A DNA stretch of 64,000 nt from Dinochytrium kinnereticum (Eukaryota > Chytridiomycota > Chytridiomycetes > Chytridiales > Chytridiaceae). Of the stretch, positions 47,553 to 59,033 are shown piece by piece (the first letter of the stretch is position 1; every line of letters starts with the position of its first letter). Under the pieces are notes generated by a model, which saw nothing but the letters and a program-made list of their open reading frames with translations, was not told the DNA's origin and did not search any database. The stretch is taken from NCBI GenBank assembly GCA_027604005.1, contig JADGJT010000093.1, positions 1 through 64,000 of the forward strand. The letters are read 5' to 3'. Position numbers and translations under genes: made by a program.

Positions 47553-49044
47553 TGTTCTTGACGGTAGGTGTGAGCAAGGCGCAGTGCAAGGGTTGGGTGT
47601 TTATCTCTAGCGAACGGTCTCTACAGAGCACAGATGCAGCGTCTCAGTTCCTCTGGAGAAGGGGTTGGATGATACGGGGGGGGGGGGATGTCGTCGTTAG
47701 GAGGAGACGGCTGTGAGGGCAGGCAGCGAAGGGGGTGGTGGAGGGGATATGTTTTTGTATGCGTTGACGGGGAAGAAAAGACGGGATCCTGCGAAGTCGG
47801 TGGTCTGTCCCTGTGGGTTTTTCTTCACGTCTGTTGCGGCAACGTTTGGGAAGGCAAGGGCCAACGAGGGGTTGGGCCCAGTGGCGCGAATGCCTGCACG
47901 CATTTTTTCCCCTTTATTTAGGGCATTTTGTTACGGTTCGTGGCGTGTGCGTGACACAGCTAGGGCCTGAACCTAAACCCAAGTCAGAGTTGCGGGCACG
48001 GAAGCACGACCCAATCGTCCGGTTCTGCTTGACGTTCAGCCCCAAACACGACTTGGCGCAGCGGCAGGGAATTCAAATCGTGTTCTTCCCACGCCTCTCC
48101 CGCTTGGCGCGTCACGCGTCATGGTTTGGGTTTGGGTTGCTGAAACACAGACGCGGAGAAACGCCGCCGCTCATTGGGTCAAGTGCAGGCGGAACATCCT
48201 TCCTCTGTCGCCTTCAACTCAAAAAAGACAGACAGAAGAAGGTCTAAAAGTTGCCATAGAAAAGAAAACCAGAACTGCAGTTTTTTTTTTTTTTAAATCT
48301 TGTGTATGGTGCTGCTACTAACTCAGCTTTTTATTGCTTAAAAGTATGGGTTAAGTCGAGTTTGGCTGTTTCTGGGTAGTGCGGCTATTAAGCGCTCTGT
48401 AATGACAGCAATGCAGCGGATATTGAGAGCCTAGAATTGCACCGTTTCGTTATCTTTTCAGACATGAACATCAGTGGGTCTCAATAAATATCAATAGATT
48501 GTTCCAAAGAGACTGGCAGCAGAGGCGGTCTAATTAAAACCCCACAATAACATTCACGCCGCGCGATGAAGCTCTGGTCATTAGCCAAAGAGTGCAAAAA
48601 CATTCGAATCTCTTCTGCAACAGACGTAGCTCCATGACTCTGCTGGTCGGCGCCAACGTGTTTTATGCCGCTCCACATCCAGAGAAATCCGGTTAACGCT
48701 TGCAAGCTGTGTCGCAGGAGGACAAACGGAGCATTTATGCAGCTGTGTTGTTAGGCTTGAGGCAAGCTGACGAAATGTTGTGGCGGCAAGAGTGGAGCTG
48801 ATCACTCCAAGCAGCAGCTGCTCCATCTTCAGGGAGATCAAGCTACCCACTGCCACATGCAGAGATATTCGCCGGACGAAGTGCAAACATTCATTTCTTC
48901 ACCAAACAAAGATGAACACTGGCGTCGCTCGCGATTATTCCCTCGTTTTGATTTGCGATGACCTCCCAGCCAACAAACAGCCTTGAAGTTTTGAACATTT
49001 TGTTGACAAACCTTCCCATCTCCGACCATAACACTCACCTCCAA
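47553..49044. other. divergent intergenic region
   Basis: Shared upstream region of GH76 copy 2 (-) and the S41 protease (+). GC-rich in the first 700 bases with open frames on both strands that lack family resemblance; I read them as chance. An ACGCGT occurs near 48,113. No RNA gene seen. Confidence 0.4.
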
Positions 49045-51933
49045 ATGCACCTCGCCCTCGCCCTCACATTCATCTTGATCTCGCCATTAACCGCACAACG
49101 ATCCGGTGAATATCTTGTGGATTTGATGCCGAGAGATGCGTGGGACGATTCATTAACCTCTTTCTTTGGGGGTTGTGGTCTATCCAACCAGCTGACCCTT
49201 GCGCTGGTCTTGTGAGTGGGAGAGCTTACACGTTCGAGAGGGCCTACGCTTGCTATGCATCATTTTCTTTGAGTAGGGAGGAAAGACGCAGACACGTTGA
49301 CGAGCTTAAGAGAATTGTGGAAGTGTGGGTGCTTTTTGTTTTTTTTGTGATTGTTGTTGTTCTTCGTTCTTTTGTTTAGATGGGTGCAGGGTTGAGGAAT
49401 AACGTGGTGCGTAGAGGAGGAGCCTTTACAATTTATCCAGTTTTGAAAAGAAGGGGGGGGGTTGAGACTTTGGGACGCCCAAAGGTCGTTTTAGAAGGTC
49501 AAATTCTTTGATAACCACTCACTGGATCTAAAAGCGATGTTGAAACTTGATGAAGAATAGATTACGCACGATCGTGCATTTTCCAATAATGGAAAACTGA
49601 TTGTGCAGATTATTCGTCCGATACCCCATCAACATCTCCATGAACTCATCAATGCCTTACCTTATCCAAAAGAACTTCCAACTAACCCGAATCTTCTCCC
49701 TTCAGCTACCCTTTCACTGACTTAAACATCAACCCCCCCGCGCCACTCTTCCCCGCCTCCCTGAACCTAACCGCCTCGCTAGAGGCCCTGACAACGCCAG
49801 AAACAATGACCCATCTAGAATTCGACAGCCGGATCACCCTCTTGACAAAAGCCTTAAATGATGCTCATTTTTCCTATGCTCCTCAATGCACGCAAACTTT
49901 TACGTTTGTTCAGCCTTGGCATTTGAGGGTTGTTGATGGGGCTGTGAGGGTTGGGAAGAGTATCTTTCGGGCGGAGGGGATGCGATTTTGGAGGAAGGAG
50001 GTTGGAGAGGTTGAGGGGTTTCGGGTGAGGAGAGTAGATGGGGTTGATGCTTTGGTGAGTATAGATGGTTATATTATCCTTTTCTTGTAATCTGACAACA
50101 GCCCGCCTTTTGCTTCATAAAAGAAATCCATCCAAAACTTTGCAGATCGTTTGTCCGGGTTCGCTCGATCCCCGGAATCACGCTTCAACGCAGTCCTCCA
50201 AACTCTTCATCTCATTGACGGGTCCTTTCAAACCATTCCAGGAAAATACTACCAAACCTCTTTTCTTGGCCACGACGCTCTTCCTAACAGGACCTACGAA
50301 CTCGTTCCTCCCGAAGGTGGTCCGGACGTTAGGCTGGTTGTTCCTTGGGCTGCGTTATTCTTGGTCGGTGAGGAGAATGTTCGGGTTGAGAGTGGAGGAA
50401 TGTATGGGGAGATGTTCTGTGGGAGAGCTACGAATAGGTCTGCGTTGAGAAGGAGGGGGGAAGAGAGGAAGTTGAAACGACCCGCTTCTGAGTTCGCGGT
50501 GCCAAGCTACTACAAACCTCTCCCCGCGAATCTCACTGTCGCAATCACAATACCTGACATCTTTGCCTCTAAATCGATGATCACAAACACAACCATAACT
50601 AACACAACAATCCCACGACTGGATCTTGATGAACCCATTATTAAGGATAACGCCGGGTCAGCATTTTATGTGATGGATGATGGGGAGACGGGTGTTTGGG
50701 TGTTTGCGAGCGTTGTGCCAAGAGAGGAGAGTGATGAAGGGATTGCGGAGTGGGTTGGGGTTGTTACGGGTGGGTTGAGGGGGTTGGAGCGAAGAGGGGT
50801 TAAGAGGCTTTTAATTGATGTCTCGGGGAATGGCGGAGGTAACTTTTGTGCGGGGACGGCTTTTGCGGAGGTTAGTTATTTTATTTTTTTTTTCGTTGAT
50901 TCTCTCAGTGTTCTTAGTTTTTGTAGTTCTTGGTTACCTTTTTTTTCCACCATGCTCTCCTGTGGCCTTATAAAATCCTTATTGAACGTTTCTTCTCTCT
51001 TTACTATTTTTTTTTTGTTTTTTTCGGTTTTGTTCGATATAATCTGCTTTTCATCACTGATCAACCTTGTAACATTTCTTTTCCCCCTCTACCAAAAATG
51101 CACAGTACCTCATCTCAAATACCCCCATGATCATTGATCAAATTCGCCTAACCCCTACCGTCCGTGCCCTCCTCAAAATCGACTTCCTCTCCTTCAACAG
51201 CCCAGATCCCGACGTCAAACCCCTCAATACCTCCCAAACGACTTATACCCAGAACCGAGGAGGAGGTAACCAAACTCTCTCACCCTTTTTCACATTCTGC
51301 CACTCTACTGGGACTGAGAGAGGGCTGAAAGGTCCTGGTGTGCCGCAACTTCAAAAAGGATGGAGTCCGAATGACATTGCGGTTGTAAGCGACGGGGGGT
51401 GTGGAAGCGCTTGTGCTTGCTTTGTCAGGACTCTAAGGGACGCTCATGGGATCCGTGCGTTTGTTTATGGAGGTTCACAGACTGGAAAAAATTACACGCC
51501 CACGTCGTTTGAAGGTGGCATCGTGGTGCCCTTTTCACAGATTGCGACCTACAATGCCTCGGGGCTCTCTGAAAGGGAGACTTCGCTTCTTCCCGTCAAT
51601 TTCTCGATGCCCGTTTACGGAAACATTCCTGTCACTCAAGGGTACTCGAGGCTGGGACGATTGGGAACGACGTTTCCGGCTGAATGGGTGCCGCAACCTG
51701 CAGAGTTTTTGGAGATTTCGGATCCTTTTGATAAGATTGCGCTTTGGAGCGTTGTTGTGGAGAGGATGAAGGGGGTGGGGAATTCTTCTGGGATGGGGGG
51801 GGCTGGAGGTGAGAAGCAGGCGGTCCCATTGGACTTGCCTAAAAATGAGCGGAACGGAGGCTTGGAGTGGGGATGGAGGGGATGGGGTGGATTGATTGGA
51901 GTGCTGATGGCTGGGTTTAGTGTCGCATTATGA
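49045..51933 (+). CDS. secreted S41-like serine protease with GPI-type C-terminus
   Basis: Exons: 49045-49105, 49191 to about 49323, about 49706 to 50054, 50124 to about 50870, and 51105 to 51933. Signal peptide MHLALALTFILISPLTA. The mature start reads SADPCAGL, with paired cysteines as in fungal S41-family proteins. The tail-specific-protease core is recognisable: KRLLIDVSGNGGG (substrate-binding strand) and VVSDGGCGSACACFVRTL (nucleophile Ser in the GSxC context), followed by FVYGG. The C-terminus has a Gly/Trp-rich hydrophobic end (GLIGVLMAGFSVAL) fitting a GPI signal. The family is CPAF-like and occurs widely in saprotrophic and pathogenic fungi. Natural substrates are not known. First and second introns were placed by frame. 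Confidence 0.8.
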
Positions 51934-52771
51934 GAGGGCATGTTTCCCGTTGTTGTTTGTTGCTTGACATTTAATCTCGTTCTCGGAACTATACGGTTCA
52001 AACCTCACTTGGTTGGTTTAAATAAAAGGTTGTTATTCATAATGGAGGGCCGTGAAGATACGCTTTCTTTTGTAAATGATTCTTTCTTGCTTCCGCACCA
52101 TCCTTTTAACAATTGCCCCCGTGTTTTTAATTGCCTTTGCCACTCACTATTGTCTTGATCATCTATTCTTTTAACCTCAAATTCATTATTATCAAACACG
52201 TATCACGCTGCCTATCAACTCATCATTGCAGCACGTCGGGTCATTCTTCCAAGCAAAAAAAAGAAGCATGGAGTGTGCACCATGCGTCATGTGGAAGGGT
52301 GGCTGCGTAAGGTGAACCCCCATGCCACCATGCATGCTCTTTTAGCAGCACGCGTGTTTGGGTCCGCGTGTGGTTGGTTGTGCCTTATCGACGGAGGGCC
52401 ATCCACAGCCCTCAGAGCCCACACGAACCTCTGTGAGACCCGTTTCGTGCTCGAAATGTTGTGTCGCTTGGCCGCGCGCAGCACGCAGAAGGGGTTGGTT
52501 GGGTGCTTGCGTGCGATCAAGGCGTTCTGGCCACCGCTGCAGCCAGGGCAGCGCTTCACATGTCTGATGCGCGATGGCTGTGATTGGAGGTGTTGGCTGC
52601 ACGCGTCTTGCGTCTCCCTTGCTGTCTCACCGCGAGCTGCTGCAAAAACACACCTTTTGTCATGGACGGTCTTGGCTGGACCTTTCACACCGTTGAGCTC
52701 GGGGCTTTAAAGAGGAGACTCTCCGATGGAGGAGGAGGGATACGCTAGACTTTGGAGATAGAGAATAGACC
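51934..52771. other. intergenic region upstream of phosphatase gene
   Basis: The proximal 500 bases are GC-rich and contain two ACGCGT hexamers (near 52,350 and 52,600). A TATA-like GGCTTTAAAGAGG lies about 65-70 bases before the next ATG. No gene recognised; long open frames on both strands are composition artefacts. Confidence 0.4.
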
Positions 52772-54957
52772 ATGCTCGTCCTCCCCTCCCTCATCGCCCT
52801 TGCTGCGGCTCAGACTGCCTTGGCTGCATGCATCAAGAAGTCGCCTTCGGCTACGGCCGTTGCCCTCCCCACCTACGCTGTCGATGCCCCTGCAGTGAAA
52901 TCGGCGAGCGCTGCCATCTCCCCAACGAGTTATGGAGTGTCAGCCCCCCCTGCTCCCACCACCACATCCGTCCCCAAGTCATCGTCCACAGCCGTCTACG
53001 GGGCTGGTGATGGTGAGTACGGCAAAACCACCACCACCACCACCACAGCAACGTCCTTTGCGCCTCCCGCTGCGACAAAGATTCCTGAGATCCCCAAGGG
53101 CCTCGGCTTTGTTGACTCTGCCCCGATCCAGGACCCAACCAAGATTCTACCATTTGTGGACTACATCTACACCAACCAACGCAACGACCCTTGCATGGTG
53201 ACAGCCGAGACCAACGCTGGTGCTCGTATCGGTCTCAAGATGTTGGACATTTGGAAGCCTACCTCCCTTATCGTGGATGCTGGAGTCACGCTCCCTGCTG
53301 CCAATGGGTGTTCTGCCGTCGTTGCCTCCACTTGGTCTGGAGTTCCTGGGGATGCGACGGACGGTACCATCCTAAACAAGGCCGCTCATGAGCACAACAT
53401 CATGTACTGCATTAATGTGACGAGCAAGCTCACCCCTGCGCAGGTGGAGTTGGCTTACTTTGAGGACCGCAGGAGCAAAGGGTACAACCTCGTTGATGGA
53501 ATGGGACCCCTTGCCGCTCCTTGGTACAAAATATCAAAGGTCTTCACCACTCTCACCACCGTCCCTGAGAACGCCTCCACGGTCTTTTACCCGGACACTG
53601 CAAATGGGTTTGGGGATGCCAGTGACCCCAACTTTGCAAAGATCATGAAGTTCCTTGACCTTCCTGGTCTGAACGCGTCTACCGAGCCTTCCAAGGTATG
53701 TTGAATGGCGGGTGCCTCAAGCACAGGCTTACACTCTTTCTTTAGCGTTTCTTCAAGTACGCCAGGCCTTACCGCTGGGACACCAGGGTGATTGTTCCCA
53801 GCGTTATTCGCCCTTCCCTCAGCAAAACCCCAAGCACTGATGGTGGTTACATCTCTGGCCACACCGCCGAGGCCTACCGAAAGGGCCTTGGATTCGCTTA
53901 TGTTGTCCCCGAGCGGTTCCAAGAGATGGTCGCCCGTGCATTTGAATCCGGTGAGCGACGAATTCTCGCTGGAGTGCATTCGCCGTTTGACGTCATGGGT
54001 GCTCGTAGCCACGCCACTGCTTCTGCCGCCGCCAACCTCTTAAACGTGGCCAAGGAGTATCGCAAGGAGATTCGCACGCTTGCAAGGGACATGCTTCTCA
54101 AAGCTTTGGACTTGAATGACACCACTGCTCTCAACGCTCTTGCTCGGAAGGGGGACGCCAGCAATGACCTGTTTGCTGATTACGAAAAGACCAAGGCAAA
54201 CATCATGTTTCGCTCCAACTATGGGTTCCCTATCATTGGCAGAACTGGCCTTCCTGCCAACGTTCCTAAAGGTGCTGAGGTCCTTCTAGAATCCAGGTTT
54301 CCTTATCTGTCGGCTGAGCAGATCCGTGTTATCCTCAAGACCACTGCCTTCCCGTCGGGACACCCGTTGAATGATGATGAGGAGGGCTGGGGCAGACTAA
54401 ACTACTTTGTTGCCGGGGCTGGATTCAATCGCTTGGATGGGGACGTTGATTTCACCATGGACGCTTCGCTTGGGGATTTCAACGCCGCGGATTCGTGGAG
54501 AAACGATATTTCTGGCGCTGGAAAGATCACCAAGAGGGGTTCTGGTGTTCTCACCCTTCGTGGGGCAAACTCCTTCACTGGCGGGTTGGTCATCCTTGGT
54601 GGAGCTGTTGAGGCAGGGTCCCGGTCTGCTCTTGGAAACGGTGACGTCTATGTTGGAGAGGGGGCCGCTCTTTTGGCCGATGATCCCGTTTCTGTAGGCG
54701 GGGCTTTCACCCAGCTTAAGGGATCAAAGCTCACTGTTTCGGTCGTTGGCTCTGGCGTTGCCTTCTCGGTGAAGGGACAGGCGGTGATTGCTGGTGGAGA
54801 GCTTGTTATCAAGGTGGCTGCTGGCCTTAAGGCTGGCGAGAAGGTCAAGGTGATTGAGGCTGAGTCCATTGTTGGTGCCTTTGCCAGTATTGTGGTTGAT
54901 GGGGCTAAGGCTTCCTACACCAAGACTGGCGTTGAGATTGAGGTTGCTGCTGATTAG
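52772..54957 (+). CDS. secreted PAP2 (class A-type acid phosphatase) fused to autotransporter-type beta-strand repeat
   Basis: Two exons, 52772-53695 and 53746-54957, give 711 residues. A signal peptide is followed by a Ser/Thr/Pro-rich lead to about residue 105. The phosphatase core has all three PAP2 signatures: K308-x6-R315-P316 (the Lys is the last codon of exon 1), SGH at 345-347, and R380-x5-H386-x3-D390 in RRILAGVHSPFD. Next comes an ISRASD-like helical part. From about residue 566 a beta-rich region reads GAGKITKRGSGVLTLRGANS, FTGGLVILGGAVEAGS and LGNGDVYVG, which matches the passenger repeat of bacterial autotransporters (PATR). No outer-membrane barrel follows. It would release phosphate from organic esters outside the cell. 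The architecture is bacterial; the intron and the Thr-rich lead are fungal. This suggests transfer followed by domestication. Confidence 0.88.
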
Positions 54958-55547
54958 ATGTCTCGTTTCTAAACCTCCTTTGCCGTTCTCGTTTTGATCT
55001 TGTTGGTTTGATGCTTTTTTACACTTTTGTCACTTTTCGCGGTTCGTTCCCTGCTCTTTTGTCTCTTTCTTTCTTTCTCTCTTTCTTTTTTTATATTCTT
55101 ATAAATTCTGTTGAACATAGAAAAGAGAACAAATAAACATGCAATCTGGAATCATTATTATTATCCCCCCAATACATGGTTATTATTATTATTGGCTTCT
55201 TCTTCTTTCTTACCTGTCGTCCGTGCGTACACGCCAACGCGTCATGACACGTCGAGACGCGTTGAAACCACGAAGGTTCTCGATCTGTCATCGACTTTAA
55301 GGCGCAGCAGCACACGGCGCAGGCTGTGATTGGCGGACTAAGTTGTGTCCTCGATCCTATTGTGCGACGGTGGAACCGCTTGGTTCTGCGCACAAAGAGG
55401 CGGAAAAACCCAAACAGGCAAAACGCGTCGCGTTGTCACGCACTGAAGCCGTGCGCTTACGTGAGTTTGCCTGGCCTTCACGCAGGGATAAAAGCGCGAC
55501 GATGCGATTCCGACGCTCCGTCGCTCACTCTCTACCGTCCGTCAAAC
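54958..55547. promoter_or_regulatory. promoter region of fasciclin gene with ACGCGT boxes and TATA-like element
   Basis: Three ACGCGT hexamers occur at about 55,228, 55,257 and 55,425. GATAAAAGC lies near 55,488, about 60 bases before the ATG. ACGCGT is the MluI box bound by MBF-type regulators in yeasts, so a link to cell-cycle timing is possible but inferred. A TTA-rich microsatellite lies near 55,153-55,195. Confidence 0.35.
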
Positions 55548-56798
55548 ATGAGGTTCATTGCTGCCGTTGTTGCGCTTGCTGCTGCCGCCACTCAGGTCGT
55601 TGGCCAGACCATCGTCGAGGCCCTCGTTGCTGACCCCGAGGCCGCCACCCTTGTCAAGGTTGCCTCTGATATTGATGGTGTGGTTGACCTTCTCGCCGGC
55701 GTTGACGGCCCCGTCACCCTCTTTGCCCCCACCAACGCTGCGTGAGTGATATACATCATCCCATCCTGTCGCCTTTGTTTCTTTTCACTATCACCGCCTT
55801 ACTATCGCTGGTGATGCATTTCTTGACGTCTAACCGTTTCGTCTCATGCTTTCAATAGCTTTGACAAACTGATCGAGGCGAAGGCTGACCTTTCTGACAA
55901 GAAGGCTGTTGGCGACATCCTCTTCTACCACGTCGTTCCGGGCACTTCCTACAGCCCTACCGCTGGCAGCACCGTTCTCTCCACTCTCTTGAAGCCTGAG
56001 GGGCTTGACAACCAGCCTGTCGTCGCTGCCTTTGACGGCAAGACTGTCACCATCAAGTACCGTCTCTCTGGTGCGAAAGTCGTCAAGTCCACCCCCATTC
56101 TTAAAGGAAAGGGTGTTATTCACTTTATCGACACCGTTCTTCTCCCTCCCCAGGACATTGTCACTGTTGCCACTAATGGTGATCTCACTTCCCTTCTCTC
56201 AACCATCGAGTTCGCTGGCATCGGTGCTACTGTTGCTGGCCTCAAAGGCGTCACCATCTTTGCTCCCACCAACGCTGCCTTTGAGGCCATCGCTGAGGTT
56301 ACCAAGGACCTTAGCAAGGAGGTCATTACCGACGTTTTGACCCTTCACGTTGTCCCCACCGTCGTTTTCTCTCCCGCGATTATCAAGGCTGAGTCTATCC
56401 CCGCCGTCGAGACTCTTCTTAAGGATCAAACCCTGGCTGCGGCCTTTGACGGAAAGGCTGTCACTGTCGCTGGCCTTGGAAACAAGACCCCCGCCACTGT
56501 TGTTCTTGCTGACATTGTCTTTAACGGCGGTGTCGTCCACGTCATTGACACTGTACTCCTCCCTGGGGCCCCCGAACCCCCTACCACCGACGTTGAGACC
56601 AAGACGGAGACTTCGACTTCAACCAAGACTCTTGTCGAGTACTCTTCGGCTACCTCCACCGTCGCCACCCTGGCCGCTACCAAGACCACCTACGGTGTTG
56701 CCAAGCCCACCAACCTTTACGTGGAGAACAGTGGCTCTGCTTTGGTTCCTGTCGGTGCCGCCGCTGCCGCTGTTGCGGTCGCTGCCTTGATGGCTTAA
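55548..56798 (+). CDS. fasciclin (FAS1) two-domain cell-surface protein
   Basis: Two exons, 55548-55741 and 55859-56798, give 377 residues. The intron splits GC|C. Signal peptide MRFIAAVVALAAAATQVVGQ. Two FAS1 domains follow, each with VTLFAPTNAA or VTIFAPTNAAF (H1 motif), a YH or LHVVP strand, and a GVIHFIDTVLLP or GVVHVIDTVLLP end (H2). The C-terminus is Thr/Ser-rich, then hydrophobic (VGAAAAAVAVAALMA), a likely GPI signal. Such proteins act in adhesion and wall organisation. Codon use is C-ending and strongly biased compared with neighbours, as expected for a highly expressed gene. Confidence 0.92.
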
Positions 56799-59033
56799 AG
56801 ACTTATGACTTTTTTTTTACCTTTTTTCTGCTTTTCAATTTGGATGAGCTACATTCCTTTCGGTTTCGTTTCCTGCTTTTTAGTTGGCACCTATCGATTC
56901 TCTCTTTTCTTTCCTACGTTTCCTTTCTCTTTTTACACGAGTACTATCGCATGAATAGAAAAAGAGAGCGTGTGTATAGACTGTTTCTGTTTGAGATGTT
57001 ATTGTGACCTTGACGGGTGGATACAAAAATGTTGATGTTGACTGATGATATGAGTCGTCATCCTTAATAACCTGAGCAATAGTCGCTTCAAATCGTTGTA
57101 GAAAGGTACTCCTCAAAAGGGCATAGAACAAACTGAATCGCGTCCCCTTCCGATTACCCAAAGTTACCACACTTTAGGATGATGTGACATTATTCGCAAA
57201 GTACTCAGGCACATTCCAAGCTCCTCCTAGCCGGTTGGAATATTCTTCCGTAGCCTCATGGCCAAAAGGCATGCCTCTCCCCTTTGCAATATCATTCCTC
57301 CAATCTTCCTTAGTGTTTTGTCCCAGTTTTGTCCCAACACGTTTCTCCTTCAATTCCGTAAGCACCTTTATTGTAATTATAGCTTTCAAGTATATCAAAC
57401 AATACGTAGCGCCTCCAGTGACAGCCTCCTTTTGCCGTGACAAGTCAGTTTGTTCTTCTGTTTTTTTCGTCCTTTGACTGCCGCAGCCGCCCCGCAGCAG
57501 TCTTCAACGGGGAAACTGGAGTGACATGAGTTGGAGGATTTGTGGGAGGGACCCCCGCCTCTAATCAACATGATCTCATTAAACAAGCTGGTTGGGTTAT
57601 CCGAGTCTTACAAGGTACAATATGAGTTGGCAAAGGAAAATGTGAAAAAACAATAAACAACAACACGTCTGTTAGGATTTAAGGCACATTGCCCACTTAA
57701 CAAACTTAATAAACAGTATCTTATTATTAACTAGTAATCTAGTTATGGAGATCTACCCTGAGGATGGCTCCCATGCCGTCCGCCGATGTTCCAGCCTCCA
57801 TGCTGGTCAAGGGCACGTCGTTCTACAGAACAAGGCCAAGCCTCTCATCACCTCCAGACAAGGTAAGTCGTCTTGGTATCTCCCACACCTCAGATCTCCT
57901 TCAGCCCACAAGGATCTTTGAGATCTTGACTCCACCTTATGTCTAGCCCTTTGACCTAGCCATGAGGTCTCACTGATAACTCTTACTCATCAGCGACTCT
58001 CTTGCTGATCTGCTTCTTACTCTGAGACTCTCTTTTATATGCATGTACGTCATCTATATGTAGTACACCAAATATATTCTCTTCTATCTTTGGCATTCAA
58101 GCCTTCATGTCGCTTATTTGCCAAAAAATCCACTTTTGAAGGCAACCCACAAAGAGAGGAAGTGGTAAACCATAACCATGTCATCACCTGCGACTACAGG
58201 GTGATTTATTGACGCCATTCACCATCTCAGACCTCTAAATCCACCCATCACTCTTTTCTAACCCTTCCCACAGTCATCACCCTTACGCCATCACCAGCTA
58301 TATCCCACACCACCTAGTCCACCGGTAGAGGCTGAGCTCCGATCATCGCATGTTGGGGAGAGGACTGCCCCAATTCAGGAGAGCATTTGGTGCTAATACC
58401 ACAGGAACTTATCAGGGATACCCGCATCAAGGCCAGCGACACCCTGTGACAGCACTAAATTACTCCTCTGGTCAGGCTCACGCCAGAGCCCACGTTCTGA
58501 TCGGGCAAGGATGTAGGGAAAATTCGGAAAGGGGACTAAGGAGGGTGTGCGGGAGGAAGCTTATAGGCAGAGGAAAGGATACTTAGAACGCGGTAGTTTT
58601 CAGTGGGGACAACTTCCATCAATCTTCTTTTTTTACTAGAAAACCAATGATTTATATCAATAATCTTTTCTGAAAACGCCAGATCAAAAAGCACAGCAAC
58701 ATTGCACCATTGCGTGTTATCTCCCCTAGCCCTCTAATAATACGCCCTCCAAAACTAGAATTCGTGCTAAAACATTCATCTTCCGCTTGACAGAGATTTT
58801 TGAGGAAAGATTTTGCTATTTGTGCCACTGCTCGTTAGGGTTCGTTACACCGACACAGGGCGCTGGTGGCACAAGCAAGCCAGTGCACCATGTCTCAGCG
58901 GTATAAACCAGCAGCACCTGCCTCAGGTGCGCTGGCCAAGGCAGCCAGAACACCACGAGCCTTGAGCAGGAGAAAAGATAACTAAAGCGTGTAAAAATAA
59001 TAATCGACGCCAACGTCTCAGCTCAGTACTGCC
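56799..59033. other. gene-poor region, AT-rich
   Basis: Two kilobases without a recognisable gene. A minus-strand frame of 89 codons (57,174-57,443) and a + frame of 78 codons (58,350-58,586) match nothing I know. A TGTTAGG start at 57,667 followed by AT-rich sequence and TATATGCATGT near 58,037 looks faintly like a solo LTR, but no matching end or target duplication was found. Confidence 0.35.

Noticed and set aside
47813..48247. 144-codon + frame in the spacer before the S41 gene
   Set aside because: No signal peptide, domain or splice partners; sits in GC-rich spacer with equally open opposite frames.
52273..52710. 145-codon + and 133-codon - frames
   Set aside because: Overlapping open frames on both strands in GC-rich DNA; no motif in either.
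57667..58200. Possible solo LTR starting TGTTAGG
   Set aside because: No CA end paired with a target-site duplication, no primer-binding site and no second copy in the window.
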